From: Sphingobacterium haloxyli
Lineage (GTDB): Bacteria > Bacteroidota > Bacteroidia > Sphingobacteriales > Sphingobacteriaceae
Assembly: GCF_002980525.1 (NCBI RefSeq)
Contig: NZ_PVBQ01000002.1
Location: 1-64,000 of the forward strand
DNA length: 64,000 bases
Reading direction: 5' to 3'
Under the pieces are notes generated by a model that searched no databases, was not told where the DNA came from, and saw only the letters and a list, made by a program, of their open reading frames with translations. A program made the translations under genes and the position numbers. Positions 35,874 to 44,910 of the stretch are shown one piece after another (the stretch's first letter is position 1; each line of letters begins with the position of its first letter).

Positions 35874-37628
35874 ATGAATGTTAAAAAAGGCGTTTTCGCG
35901 GGAAGGTTTCCCCTTGTGAAAAAGATGTTTCTTTGTGCGGCAGGAGTTATGTCGTTTTGGTTTACGTGTAATGATGTAATAGCAAGTCCGCGTGACTACA
36001 ATTCAACAGTATGTCTGCCAGATTCCTCCGAAGAAATACTGTATAATGGGATTCGATTGCCGGAAGCATGGCCTCCGGATACGGAAAGCCCGGAGTCGAT
36101 AACTCCTATGCGAGTTCCCTATCTGGAAAACATTCCGGATATTATTCCCATTGACGTGGGAAGGCAGTTGTTTGTGGATGATTTTCTTATTGAGGAGACA
36201 ACTTTGAACCGTGTTTTCCACCAAGCTGAAAAGTGGGAAGGCAACCCTGTTTTTTTCCCAGAAACGGAACATGAACTAGGGGAACGGCATAAAAATAAAG
36301 CGGTAACCTATCTTGGACACGGAGGCGTATTTTATGATCCGTCAGCTCAGGAGTTTAAAATGTTCTATACGGCAGGCTGGCGTGGAGGGCTCGCTTTGGC
36401 CACGAGTAAGGACCTGTTGCGTTGGGAGCGGCCCGAACTGGGGCTTGCCGGGGAAAACCTAATTCTGCCTCCGGGTCCGTTAATGGCTGGTGGTGATAAC
36501 GCGATTTGGCTCGATCTAAATGCAAAGGATTCCGCGCAACGCTATAAAGCGATCATTGAGCGATTGCATGGATGGCGGAGCAATTTCAATACCCGCGATG
36601 ACAGCCCGACTCATACGCTTCACACCTCCGCAGACGGACTTATCTGGTCACAGGGGATTACGACAAGAAGAGCAGAGGACTATAGTTCGTTCTTTTATAA
36701 CCCTTTTCGGGAGGTGTGGTCATATAGTATTAAGAAGTCAGTAAGCGGAAGAAAACGTTTTTACGCCGAATCTAAAGATTTTATGAGAGGCGCCTCATGG
36801 GAGAACATGGTATATTGGGTAAACGCGGATTCGCTGGACGAACCTGACTCCGAAATAGGAAATACACCTCAGCTTTACAGCCTAAATGGCATCGCCTATG
36901 AGAGTATTATGCTGGGGCAGTTCTATATCCTTTTGGGGCCCTATAACAGAGTCTGCGAAGAAGGCAGATTTCCAAAAATTACCGAACTAAAAATGGGTTT
37001 TAGCAGGGACGGTTTTCACTGGGACCGGCCGGACCGCAGACCATTTATAGAAGCCACCCGAGATGAGAAGGATTTTGATCGTGCTTACTTGCACGGTACA
37101 ATGGGCGTATGTTTAGTGATGGGGGATAAACTTTGGTTTCCCTACACCGGCTATTCGGGCATTTCACCGGACGGGTACCGTGGTATGTATACGGGTGCGA
37201 GTATCGGGATGGCAACCCTACGTAGAGACGGATTCGCATCTATGGAAGCCGGAAAGAAAAAGGGAATCCTGCTGACCAGGCCGGTGACATTTAGGGGGAA
37301 ACATTTGTTCGTGAATGTGGATTGTCCCGACGGTGAGCTTCAGGTAGAGGTGTTGGATGAGCAAAACCGTGTATTGAAGCAGTTCAACGCAAAAACAAGC
37401 CGTCCAATTCGGACAGACAAAACATTGCAAAAAGTCGAATGGCAAGCCGGTGATGACTTATCTGATTTGGCAGGCACACCTGTTAAATTCCGTTTTCACT
37501 TGACAAATGGGAAGTTATACTCGTTCTGGGTGAGCCCTGACAAAAGTGGAGCCAGTCACGGCTATATCGGTGCCGGCGGACCGGGATATGACGGAGTAAT
37601 AGATGACAAGGGAATAAATGCCTATTAG
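35874..37628 (+). CDS. Glycoside-hydrolase-like five-bladed propeller protein
   Basis: This 584-residue protein has a long, positively charged leader and a hydrophobic segment (about residues 14-33), so it is exported. Its core resembles the GH43/GH32-type propeller: FYDPSAQEFKMFYTAGWRGG near residue 155, ALATSKDLLRWERPELG, LKMGFSRDGFHWDRPDRR, and a C-terminal beta-sandwich (about 470-560). The exact GH family cannot be given. Related proteins are common and uncharacterised in Bacteroidota and Planctomycetota loci. It starts 9 bp after the preceding lipoprotein gene. Confidence 0.65.
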   Translation: MNVKKGVFAGRFPLVKKMFLCAAGVMSFWFTCNDVIASPRDYNSTVCLPDSSEEILYNGIRLPEAWPPDTESPESITPMRVPYLENIPDIIPIDVGRQLFVDDFLIEETTLNRVFHQAEKWEGNPVFFPETEHELGERHKNKAVTYLGHGGVFYDPSAQEFKMFYTAGWRGGLALATSKDLLRWERPELGLAGENLILPPGPLMAGGDNAIWLDLNAKDSAQRYKAIIERLHGWRSNFNTRDDSPTHTLHTSADGLIWSQGITTRRAEDYSSFFYNPFREVWSYSIKKSVSGRKRFYAESKDFMRGASWENMVYWVNADSLDEPDSEIGNTPQLYSLNGIAYESIMLGQFYILLGPYNRVCEEGRFPKITELKMGFSRDGFHWDRPDRRPFIEATRDEKDFDRAYLHGTMGVCLVMGDKLWFPYTGYSGISPDGYRGMYTGASIGMATLRRDGFASMEAGKKKGILLTRPVTFRGKHLFVNVDCPDGELQVEVLDEQNRVLKQFNAKTSRPIRTDKTLQKVEWQAGDDLSDLAGTPVKFRFHLTNGKLYSFWVSPDKSGASHGYIGAGGPGYDGVIDDKGINAY

Positions 37629-37678
37629 AAAATTCATTTACAATATCGAATACTTACACTCATGAATAAATTATTTCA

Positions 37679-38683
37679 ATGAAAAGAATTTTAAACATTT
37701 TCGTAAACCTTTATCCGTTATGGATTATCTGTAGTTCTTTGCTGGGATATCTCTATCCACCACTTTACCAATGGTTTTCGGGCAATTGGATGGTAGGTGC
37801 ATTGGCATTGGTTATGTTGGGCATGGGGCTTACCTTACATGTAGATGATTTCAAAGAAATCACGAAGATGCCAGGTGCTGTATTTATGGGAGCAATGTTA
37901 CAATATACGGTGTTGCCATTGTCAGCTTTTGGTATCGGCAAACTATTGCAATTAGATCCGGTGTTAGCCGTAGGGCTGATTCTTGTCGGGTGCTGTCCCG
38001 GTGGGACAGCATCTAACGTTATCACTTATCTAGCGCGAGGACATTTGGCATTATCTATTATCATGACGACGGTGTCGACCCTGTTGGCCATTGTCGCGAT
38101 ACCCCTGCTTACCCAGACGTTTGCCGGCACGTACATGCCCGTAGACGGTTGGGGTCTTTTCCTGACCACGGTGCAGACCGTTTTGATACCCGTCGCGCTA
38201 GGAGTGTTTATCAACTATAAATTTCCCGATGTCGGAAAGAAATTGTCGTTAGCAGGCCCTGTCGTCTCTGTTTGGGCGATTGTATTTATTTCCGGAAGCA
38301 TCGTGGCACAGAGTGCCGACGCGGTTGCCGCCAATGTATATGTACTTATTGCCGCAGCAGGCTCGCTGCATATTATCGGGTTTATAGTGGGTTATATAGT
38401 TTCCCGTCTCTTCGGGTATGACAAAACTATCGCTAGGACTGCCTCTATCGAGATCGGTATGCAGAACGGCGGACTCGCTGCAGTGTTGGCAAGGCAAAAC
38501 TTTCCTATGCAACCTCTTGCAGCTGTGCCTGCGGTTTTCAGCAGTGTCATGCAGACTTTGCTTGGCGGATTGTTGGCTGCTTATTGGCGGTGGAAATCCG
38601 ACCCGAAGCGAATAGAACAGATAAAAACAACAAGAAGAGGGCAACCAAAAACATCTATCAATTTAATTAAAGATCATCACTAA
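37679..38683 (+). CDS. Bile acid:sodium symporter (BASS) family transporter
   Basis: This 334-residue inner-membrane protein has about ten hydrophobic segments. BASS family features include MLGMGLTLHVDDF near residue 45, LVGCCPGGTASNVITYLARG near residue 101, and the helix-break motif IEIGMQNGGLAAVLA near residue 258. Family members import bile acids, pyruvate, pantothenate or keto acids with Na+. In a locus with a pyruvate-releasing aldolase and a CstA-type transporter, an organic-acid substrate is plausible. It is 7 bp upstream of the kinase gene. Confidence 0.88.
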   Translation: MKRILNIFVNLYPLWIICSSLLGYLYPPLYQWFSGNWMVGALALVMLGMGLTLHVDDFKEITKMPGAVFMGAMLQYTVLPLSAFGIGKLLQLDPVLAVGLILVGCCPGGTASNVITYLARGHLALSIIMTTVSTLLAIVAIPLLTQTFAGTYMPVDGWGLFLTTVQTVLIPVALGVFINYKFPDVGKKLSLAGPVVSVWAIVFISGSIVAQSADAVAANVYVLIAAAGSLHIIGFIVGYIVSRLFGYDKTIARTASIEIGMQNGGLAAVLARQNFPMQPLAAVPAVFSSVMQTLLGGLLAAYWRWKSDPKRIEQIKTTRRGQPKTSINLIKDHH

Positions 38684-38690
38684 AAATTGT

Positions 38691-39776
38691 ATGGCTATCA
38701 GGAAATCGATTTATTATTGGAAATCCGACCGACCGCATACAGCGGCCAACACGCAGGCATCTCCGCACGATACCCGCATGGAGATAGAACAACAGCTTGT
38801 TTCTTATCTCACAATGCATTTCGGTAATGGTGACTTCACCATAACACCAGCAGGAGGACAAGGAAATCATATCACGTACTTTCTATTTCAAGATCAGAAC
38901 AAATATTTTGTCCGCTTGGAAAATGGTCCGGAGAGAGACGACTACATGTCTGTAGAGTCTGAAATTATGCATCAGGTGAGAGATGTCAACGTGCCTGTTC
39001 CATACATACATGTAACAGACATTTCTCGAACTCATGTGCCCTTTGCTATACAAATCATGGAATGTGTCGAACATGAAGATCTCAATATGGCGGAAAAAAG
39101 AGGCGACTTGGACACTATCAGTATTGCGGAGACCCTTGGTCAGTATGTCGCTCGTTGGCAAGCTATCCGTCCAGCGAAATTCGGGCTTTTTAATCCAGAG
39201 GTTTTAATGAAAGATGCTCGCTTAGAGGGTTTTCACGATACGTATCCACAGTATTTTTTATTAAATTGGAATGTACATCTTGATTACCTGACTAGATCTG
39301 GTTTTATACAGGAAGCGAAGGCGACCGAATTAAAAGGTTTAGTGGAAGACTTCCTTCCGCTACTTCAGCTTGAGGAAGGGTGCTTAGTTCACAAAGATTT
39401 GGCGTTATGGAACGTGCTGGGCGAGAACGACAAAATAAGTGCTGTCATTGATTGGGACGACGCTGTTTCGGGAGACCCTATGGATGACTTGGCGCTGCTG
39501 GGCTGTTTTCATTCGGGAGAGGTGGTTCTTTCAGCTATACGCGGATACGAGAAGGAAAGAATCCTCCCCTCAAATTATGAACAACGTTTTTGGCTACATC
39601 TATTGCGCAATATTATTTTTAAATCTGTGATAAGAGTGAAGGGTAATTATTTTGACAAATCTGAACTGTTTTTTTTGAGCAACCCAAAACAGAAGAGTCT
39701 AAAGAAATTTACGTTGGGACGAATAGAAAGTGCTGTTGAGGGCTTGAAAGGATGTAAATCAATTGATGAACTATGA
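38691..39776 (+). CDS. Aminoglycoside/choline-kinase-fold phosphotransferase
   Basis: The 361-residue cytosolic protein has the APH/choline kinase fold. The catalytic loop HKDLALWN (consensus HxDxxxxN) is near residue 235, and the Mg-binding IDWDDAVSGDP is near residue 253. The stop overlaps the start of the aldolase gene by 4 bp (ATGA), so the two are probably translationally coupled. That suggests it phosphorylates a sugar-derived small molecule in the same pathway rather than an antibiotic. The substrate cannot be read from sequence. Confidence 0.8.
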   Translation: MAIRKSIYYWKSDRPHTAANTQASPHDTRMEIEQQLVSYLTMHFGNGDFTITPAGGQGNHITYFLFQDQNKYFVRLENGPERDDYMSVESEIMHQVRDVNVPVPYIHVTDISRTHVPFAIQIMECVEHEDLNMAEKRGDLDTISIAETLGQYVARWQAIRPAKFGLFNPEVLMKDARLEGFHDTYPQYFLLNWNVHLDYLTRSGFIQEAKATELKGLVEDFLPLLQLEEGCLVHKDLALWNVLGENDKISAVIDWDDAVSGDPMDDLALLGCFHSGEVVLSAIRGYEKERILPSNYEQRFWLHLLRNIIFKSVIRVKGNYFDKSELFFLSNPKQKSLKKFTLGRIESAVEGLKGCKSIDEL

Positions 39777-40528
39777 GTGTTTTAAACCACCCACAAGATG
39801 TCCGATTGGGTTTGGGCACTTGGCTAAGCATCGGATCATCAGTCGTTGCCGAATTGGTTTCCCAGTTCCCGTTTGACTGGTTATTGTATGATTTGGAACA
39901 CGGTAGTTCCCCAGAATCGACACTCCCGGATCAACTGCGTGCGGGTGCAAATATGAATACCCGGGCTATCGTAAGGGTGCCTGCGTTACAACCAGCAACG
40001 ATTGCCCGGGTACTCGACTGGGGCGCTGATGGTATTATGTTGCCTCATGTCTCCTCTGCGGAACAGGCTGCTCAGTGTGTGTCCGCCATGTATTATGCGC
40101 CCAAGGGAAATAGAGGGTACTCTACTACAGTACGCGCATACGGGTATGGGCTAAAACGTCCTGAAGATCTGGATAGTGTGCAACCATTCTGTATTGCGCA
40201 GATTGAGGATGTTGAAGGTGTTCGGAATGCTTCTGAAATAGCTGCGGTCGAAGGTGTACATGTACTATTTGTTGGTCCCGGTGACTTAAACTTAGCATTG
40301 AGCCATCAACGAGGCGATAACATTATCAATTTTGAAACAGCAGTGCGACAGGTGGCTGACGCAGCGAAGCAACATGGGAAACAAGCAGGTATTTTGTTGC
40401 GTAATCCATCGGATTTAGCGCCGATGAAACAATTAGGTTATTCCTGCATAGCTATAGACTCTGATTTGGCAATTTTGCGGAAAGGCTATGCTGACATTAT
40501 TTCGAATGCGGCTCAAACCGAGACCTAG
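39773..40528 (+). CDS. HpcH/HpaI family class II aldolase
   Basis: This 251-residue protein is in the HpcH/HpaI family, close to 2-keto-3-deoxy-sugar-acid aldolases such as RhmA, GarL and YfaU. Visible motifs are YDLEHG (about residue 40), RVPALQPATIARVLDWGADG, MLPHVSS, the metal ligand Glu in QIEDVEG (about 145) and Asp in VGPGDLNLAL (about 172). These enzymes retro-aldol cleave a 2-keto-3-deoxy acid to pyruvate and an aldehyde. The carbon chain handled here is not known. It overlaps the kinase gene. A perfect 12-bp palindrome (AGACCTAGGTCT, 40521-40532) spans its stop codon. Confidence 0.88.
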   Translation: MSVLNHPQDVRLGLGTWLSIGSSVVAELVSQFPFDWLLYDLEHGSSPESTLPDQLRAGANMNTRAIVRVPALQPATIARVLDWGADGIMLPHVSSAEQAAQCVSAMYYAPKGNRGYSTTVRAYGYGLKRPEDLDSVQPFCIAQIEDVEGVRNASEIAAVEGVHVLFVGPGDLNLALSHQRGDNIINFETAVRQVADAAKQHGKQAGILLRNPSDLAPMKQLGYSCIAIDSDLAILRKGYADIISNAAQTET

Positions 40529-40696
40529 GTCTTATAATGTTGTTCGTGCGATGACATGGATTATTGATATGACACCAGTGTTTTCTGGGATAGTTCGTTT
40601 TCCTGTGTCGACTTTAGAAGTCAAAACTTTTAAGGAAGAAAACTAGAAGGTAGAACCAAAAATTTTTAAAAACAAACTAAAACAAATAGGCGTAGT

Positions 40697-42379
40697 ATGG
40701 CAGATAATGTTTATGATGCAATAATAATTGGATCAGGGATTAGTGGAGGATGGGCTGCGAAAGAGCTTACAGAAAAAGGATTAAAAACCATTATGTTGGA
40801 GCGTGGTCGGAATGTCAGACATGTTAAGGACTATCATGCGGATAAAGATACATGGGAATACCCACACCGCGGTCGCCGTACAAAACAAATGGAAGCGGAT
40901 TATCCGGTTTTAAAACGGAGTTATCCCTTAAATGAGAAGAACTTGGACTTTTGGGTTAACGAAAAAGAGAGTCCATACACAGAGATCAAGCGTTTTGATT
41001 GGTTTAGAGGATATCAGGTAGGCGGGCGATCCCTGATGTGGGGACGTCATAGTTATCGGCTTTCAGATCTTGATTTCGAAGCCAACTTAAAAGATGGATA
41101 TGGTACAGACTGGCCGATCAGATATGCTGATATCGCTTCTTGGTACAGTTATGTGGAAAAATGGGCCGGTATTTCAGGGAATCGTGATGGGTTAGCTGTA
41201 TTGCCTGACGGAGACTATATGCCCCCTATGGATATGAACATCGTCGAGAAAGGTCTCGCTTCACGCTTAAAGAAAGAATATGATGGTCGGCGACATTTCA
41301 TCATCGGAAGAACAGCTAATATCACTAGACCGCATACGGGACGTATCGACTGTCAATACCAAAACCAATGTTGGCTAGGTTGCAATTTCGGGGCATACTT
41401 TAGTACCCAGTCTTCGACATTACCGCCTGCGGTGGCCACGGGAAATCTGACTTTAAGACCGTTTTCCATCGTCACTGAAATCATCTATGACAAAGATCTA
41501 CGAAAAGCTAAAGGCGTAAGGATCATTGATGCAGAGACGCACCAAACGTATGATTTTTTTGCTAAAGTAATTTTTGTTTGTGCGTCTGCGTTTAATTCTA
41601 CTTGGGTATTGATGAACTCTGCAACGGATGTATGGGAAGGTGGGCTGGGAAGCAGTAGTGGGGAATTGGGTCATAATGCAATGGATCACCATTTCCGGGT
41701 TGGTGCTCGTGGAAGAGTAGAAGGCTATGAAGACAAATATATTTATGGACGTAGACCGACAGGCTTATATGTCCCTCGTTTTGTCAATGTAGACGGAGAC
41801 ACAAAACAGCGTGATTATGTACGTGGATTTGGGTATCAAGGAGCAGCCAGTCGTAGTCGTTGGTCTGGTGAGGTAGCGGAGATGAGTGTGGGTGGGGATT
41901 GGAAAGATGCTATGCTTGAACCTGGCCATTGGTCAGTCGGATTTACGGCATTTGGTGAAATTCTACCATACCATGAAAATCGAATCTTCTTGGATAAAAC
42001 TACAAAAGATAAATGGGGTTTGCCTGTATTGGCTATGGATATGGAGATAAAAGACAATGAGAAGAAAATGCGCAAAGATATGGGGCAGGAGATGAAAGAG
42101 ATGTTAGAAAAACTGGGCGTGAAAGATGTCAAGACATTTGATAGAGGATACGCTTTTGGTATGGGAATCCACGAAATGGGTACCGCGCGCATGGGTACGG
42201 ACGCAAAGAATTCTGTGTTGAATAAACATAATCAGGTTTGGGATGCGAAAAATGTATTCGTTACGGACGGTGCGGGTATGACATCAGCATCTTGTGTAAA
42301 CCCTTCTTTAACGTATATGGCTTTGACAGCAAGAGCAGTAGATTTCGCAGTTTCTGAATTGAAAAAAGGCAACTTGTAA
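40697..42379 (+). CDS. GMC-family oxidoreductase (sugar/glucoside dehydrogenase-like)
   Basis: The 560-residue flavoprotein has the FAD Rossmann motif IIIGSGISGGWAAKEL at residues 10-25, the GMC motif GGRSLMWGRHSYR near residue 111, and the active-site His in GIHEMGTARMG near residue 491, followed by the C-terminal NPSLTYMAL. It resembles periplasmic glucoside 3-dehydrogenase and gluconate 2-dehydrogenase large subunits. It has no signal peptide of its own, and the gene 26 bp downstream encodes the Tat-exported small subunit, so it is probably carried across as a complex. It would oxidise a sugar and pass electrons to a cytochrome that is not encoded here. Confidence 0.9.
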   Translation: MADNVYDAIIIGSGISGGWAAKELTEKGLKTIMLERGRNVRHVKDYHADKDTWEYPHRGRRTKQMEADYPVLKRSYPLNEKNLDFWVNEKESPYTEIKRFDWFRGYQVGGRSLMWGRHSYRLSDLDFEANLKDGYGTDWPIRYADIASWYSYVEKWAGISGNRDGLAVLPDGDYMPPMDMNIVEKGLASRLKKEYDGRRHFIIGRTANITRPHTGRIDCQYQNQCWLGCNFGAYFSTQSSTLPPAVATGNLTLRPFSIVTEIIYDKDLRKAKGVRIIDAETHQTYDFFAKVIFVCASAFNSTWVLMNSATDVWEGGLGSSSGELGHNAMDHHFRVGARGRVEGYEDKYIYGRRPTGLYVPRFVNVDGDTKQRDYVRGFGYQGAASRSRWSGEVAEMSVGGDWKDAMLEPGHWSVGFTAFGEILPYHENRIFLDKTTKDKWGLPVLAMDMEIKDNEKKMRKDMGQEMKEMLEKLGVKDVKTFDRGYAFGMGIHEMGTARMGTDAKNSVLNKHNQVWDAKNVFVTDGAGMTSASCVNPSLTYMALTARAVDFAVSELKKGNL

Positions 42380-42405
42380 TTATCTATACTTTATTATTAA
42401 GAGAA

Positions 42406-42999
42406 ATGAATAGGAGACAAGCAATACAACGCGTTGCAATGATCATGGGTGGGTCAGTAATCGGTGCTAATTTATTTTTAGAAGGATGTATAAGACCTGC
42501 TGGTAAAGATGTAGCAGCATTATTTGAACAGACCAATGTAGATTTATTAAATGAGTTGGCAGATGCTATTTTACCGCGTACGTCCACTCCAGGTGCGAAA
42601 GATGCGAATGTAGGCGCGTTTATTCCGGTAATGATAAGAGATTGTTATACATCAGTTGATCAAGAAGCTTTTTTGGAGGGGTTGTTTAAAACAGATGAGG
42701 TTTCGGAAGAAGGATTTAATAAGAAATTTACAGAACTGACAGCAGAAGAGCGCTTACAGTTCGTGAATAAATTGGATAAAGAAGCAAAAGACTACCAAAG
42801 AAAGAAGAGGGAGAAGGAGCAAGATAATAGCGTAGAGGAGCTTCCTAATCACTTCTTTACGATGCTGAAACAATTGACGCTTACAGGTTTTTTTACTTCT
42901 AAAGTAGGAATGACCGAAGGATTGCGATATGTAAAAGTTCCGGGTAAATTTGATGGGGCTTATCCGTACAGAAGAGGAGATAGGGCATTTGCACCGTAA
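42406..42999 (+). CDS. Gluconate 2-dehydrogenase subunit 3-like Tat partner protein
   Basis: This 197-residue protein starts MNRRQAIQRVAMIMGG, with a twin-arginine-like n-region, a hydrophobic stretch and a cysteine at about 28 that could be lipidated. The rest (FEQTNVDLLNELADAILPRTSTPGAKDANVGAFI) is the family signature of gluconate 2-dehydrogenase subunit 3. These small subunits guide the folded flavin subunit through the Tat system. It follows the GMC gene after 26 bp and converges with the carboxylase gene at 43022, with no obvious terminator hairpin between them. Confidence 0.9.
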   Translation: MNRRQAIQRVAMIMGGSVIGANLFLEGCIRPAGKDVAALFEQTNVDLLNELADAILPRTSTPGAKDANVGAFIPVMIRDCYTSVDQEAFLEGLFKTDEVSEEGFNKKFTELTAEERLQFVNKLDKEAKDYQRKKREKEQDNSVEELPNHFFTMLKQLTLTGFFTSKVGMTEGLRYVKVPGKFDGAYPYRRGDRAFAP

Positions 43000-43021
43000 C
43001 ACCAACGGCCTTGATAACCAA

Positions 43022-44629
43022 CTATACCTGTATCACTCCCACATTGTACCGATCCGTAGCGGGATTTTGATTGGCGGCTTCAATCCCCATTGAAACAATC
43101 TTGCGGGTGTCTTTTGGGTCAATAACCCCATCCACCCAGAGACGTGCAGCAGCGTAATAAGGGCTAAGCTGTTGATGGTATTGTTGTTCGATTTTGGAGA
43201 GTAAATCCTTCTTTTCCTCATCAGATAAATAGACCCCTTTTGCTTTAAGCGTAGCTTCCTGTATCTGCAGCAACGTTTTTCCAGCAGAGGCGCCGCTCAT
43301 AACAGCCATTTGAGCCGTAGGCCAGGCATATATCAGGCGAGGATCGTAAGCTTTTCCACACATCGCGTAATTTCCAGCGCCATAACTATTGCCTACAATA
43401 AAAGTGAATTTGGGCACAACGGAATTTGCCATTGCGTTAACCATTTTAGCACCATCTTTTATGATACCTCCATGCTCTGAACGGGAACCGACCATAAAGC
43501 CGGTGACATCCTGGAAAAACACCAGTGGGATTTTTTGTTGGTTGCAGTTCATGATAAATCGAGTGGCCTTATCTGCCGAATCCGAATAGATAACACCTCC
43601 CATTTGCGTTTCCGTAGCGTTGCCCGGCTTCTTTGCTTTTACCATTTCCCGTTGATTGGCGACAATACCCACAGCCCAACCATCGATACGCGCCAAAGCA
43701 CAGATCAAAGTCTTCCCATAGTCTTTTTTATACTCTTCTAATGAGTCTTTATCTACAATAGCTTTTAATATTTCCAGCATATTGTAGGGTTTCAAGCGAT
43801 CTTCCGGAAGATTTTTGTAAATATGACCAGCCGGAAATTCGGGCGGTATGCTGGAAATCCGTGAGAATTGATTTTTATCGTTTTGACCGAATTTATCAAC
43901 GATGTTTTTAATGGCATTCAGACAGCTTTTATCGTCGGGATATTTGTTGTCTGTTACACCAGATATTTCGCAATGGGTTGTAGCGCCACCCAGTGTTTCA
44001 TTGTCAATTATTTCGCCAATGGAAGATTTAACTAAATAGGAGCCAGCTAAAAATACGGAACCTGTACCTTCTACAATCAAAGCGTAATCCGACATAATAG
44101 GTAAATACGCACCACCTGCAACGCAGGAACCCATAATGGCTGAAATTTGTGGGATGCCCATAGCGGATATTTTGGCGTTATTTCTAAAGATACGGCCAAA
44201 GTGTTCTTTATCTGGAAAGATTTCGTCCTGCATAGGCAGATATACGCCTGCGGAATCTACTAAGTAAATAATGGGCAGGCGATTTTCCATGGCGATTTCT
44301 TGCGCTCTCAGATTCTTTTTTCCTGTAATGGGAAACCAGGCTCCGGCTTTTACCGTTGCATCGTTGGAGACGATGATACAAAGCCTGTTCTTTACATATC
44401 CCATAACAACGACAACACCGCCGTTCGGACATCCGCCATGCTCTTCGTACATATCATCTCCTGCAAAAGAACCTATTTCTACATAGGGGCTATCGTTATC
44501 CAACAGATAAACAACTCGTTCCCATGCCGTCATTTTCCCTTTTTCTTTATGTTTTTCTATCTTATTTAATCCGCCTCCAAGAAGAAGTTTTTCATATTTG
44601 CTTTTTAGTGCCTTTAGTAGGTTTTCCAT
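43022..44629 (-). CDS. Acyl-CoA carboxylase carboxyltransferase subunit (methylcrotonyl-CoA carboxylase beta-like)
   Basis: This 535-residue protein has two crotonase-type halves (carboxyltransferase N and C domains). Motifs include YLVDSAGVYLPMQDEIFPDK (about residues 125-144), GSCVAGGAYLPIMSDYALIV, GGATTHCEISGVTD and the C-terminal VGNSYGAGNYAMCGKAYDPR. This pattern fits methylcrotonyl-CoA carboxylase better than propionyl- or acetyl-CoA carboxylase. The biotin carboxylase/biotin carrier partner is not in the window. The next genes encode isovaleryl-CoA dehydrogenase-like, HMG-CoA lyase and hydratase proteins, so leucine degradation is likely. A 281-bp AT-rich gap separates it from the divergent dehydrogenase. 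Confidence 0.9.
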   Translation of the reverse strand: MENLLKALKSKYEKLLLGGGLNKIEKHKEKGKMTAWERVVYLLDNDSPYVEIGSFAGDDMYEEHGGCPNGGVVVVMGYVKNRLCIIVSNDATVKAGAWFPITGKKNLRAQEIAMENRLPIIYLVDSAGVYLPMQDEIFPDKEHFGRIFRNNAKISAMGIPQISAIMGSCVAGGAYLPIMSDYALIVEGTGSVFLAGSYLVKSSIGEIIDNETLGGATTHCEISGVTDNKYPDDKSCLNAIKNIVDKFGQNDKNQFSRISSIPPEFPAGHIYKNLPEDRLKPYNMLEILKAIVDKDSLEEYKKDYGKTLICALARIDGWAVGIVANQREMVKAKKPGNATETQMGGVIYSDSADKATRFIMNCNQQKIPLVFFQDVTGFMVGSRSEHGGIIKDGAKMVNAMANSVVPKFTFIVGNSYGAGNYAMCGKAYDPRLIYAWPTAQMAVMSGASAGKTLLQIQEATLKAKGVYLSDEEKKDLLSKIEQQYHQQLSPYYAAARLWVDGVIDPKDTRKIVSMGIEAANQNPATDRYNVGVIQV

Positions 44630-44910
44630 ACTGCCATTGGTTTATTGTCTGAATATGTGTATTCCTTTTCTCAAAGATAATAAAACCTGCCTGAATCCAA
44701 ATTCAGCAAATGCGATCTAAACGGGTGAATGAAATTACCGATGGCAATCGTGAACAATATATTTTTAGAATAATGTGGTAGGTATGGTTATTACGTCTAA
44801 TTTAAAACTTTTTTAATAGCAGCCTTGTTTTTATAGGTGTAAATTCAAATATTTTAAAATATATCGTATTTTTTATATATTTAACAAATATGGATGTAAA
44901 CCTCTAAAAT

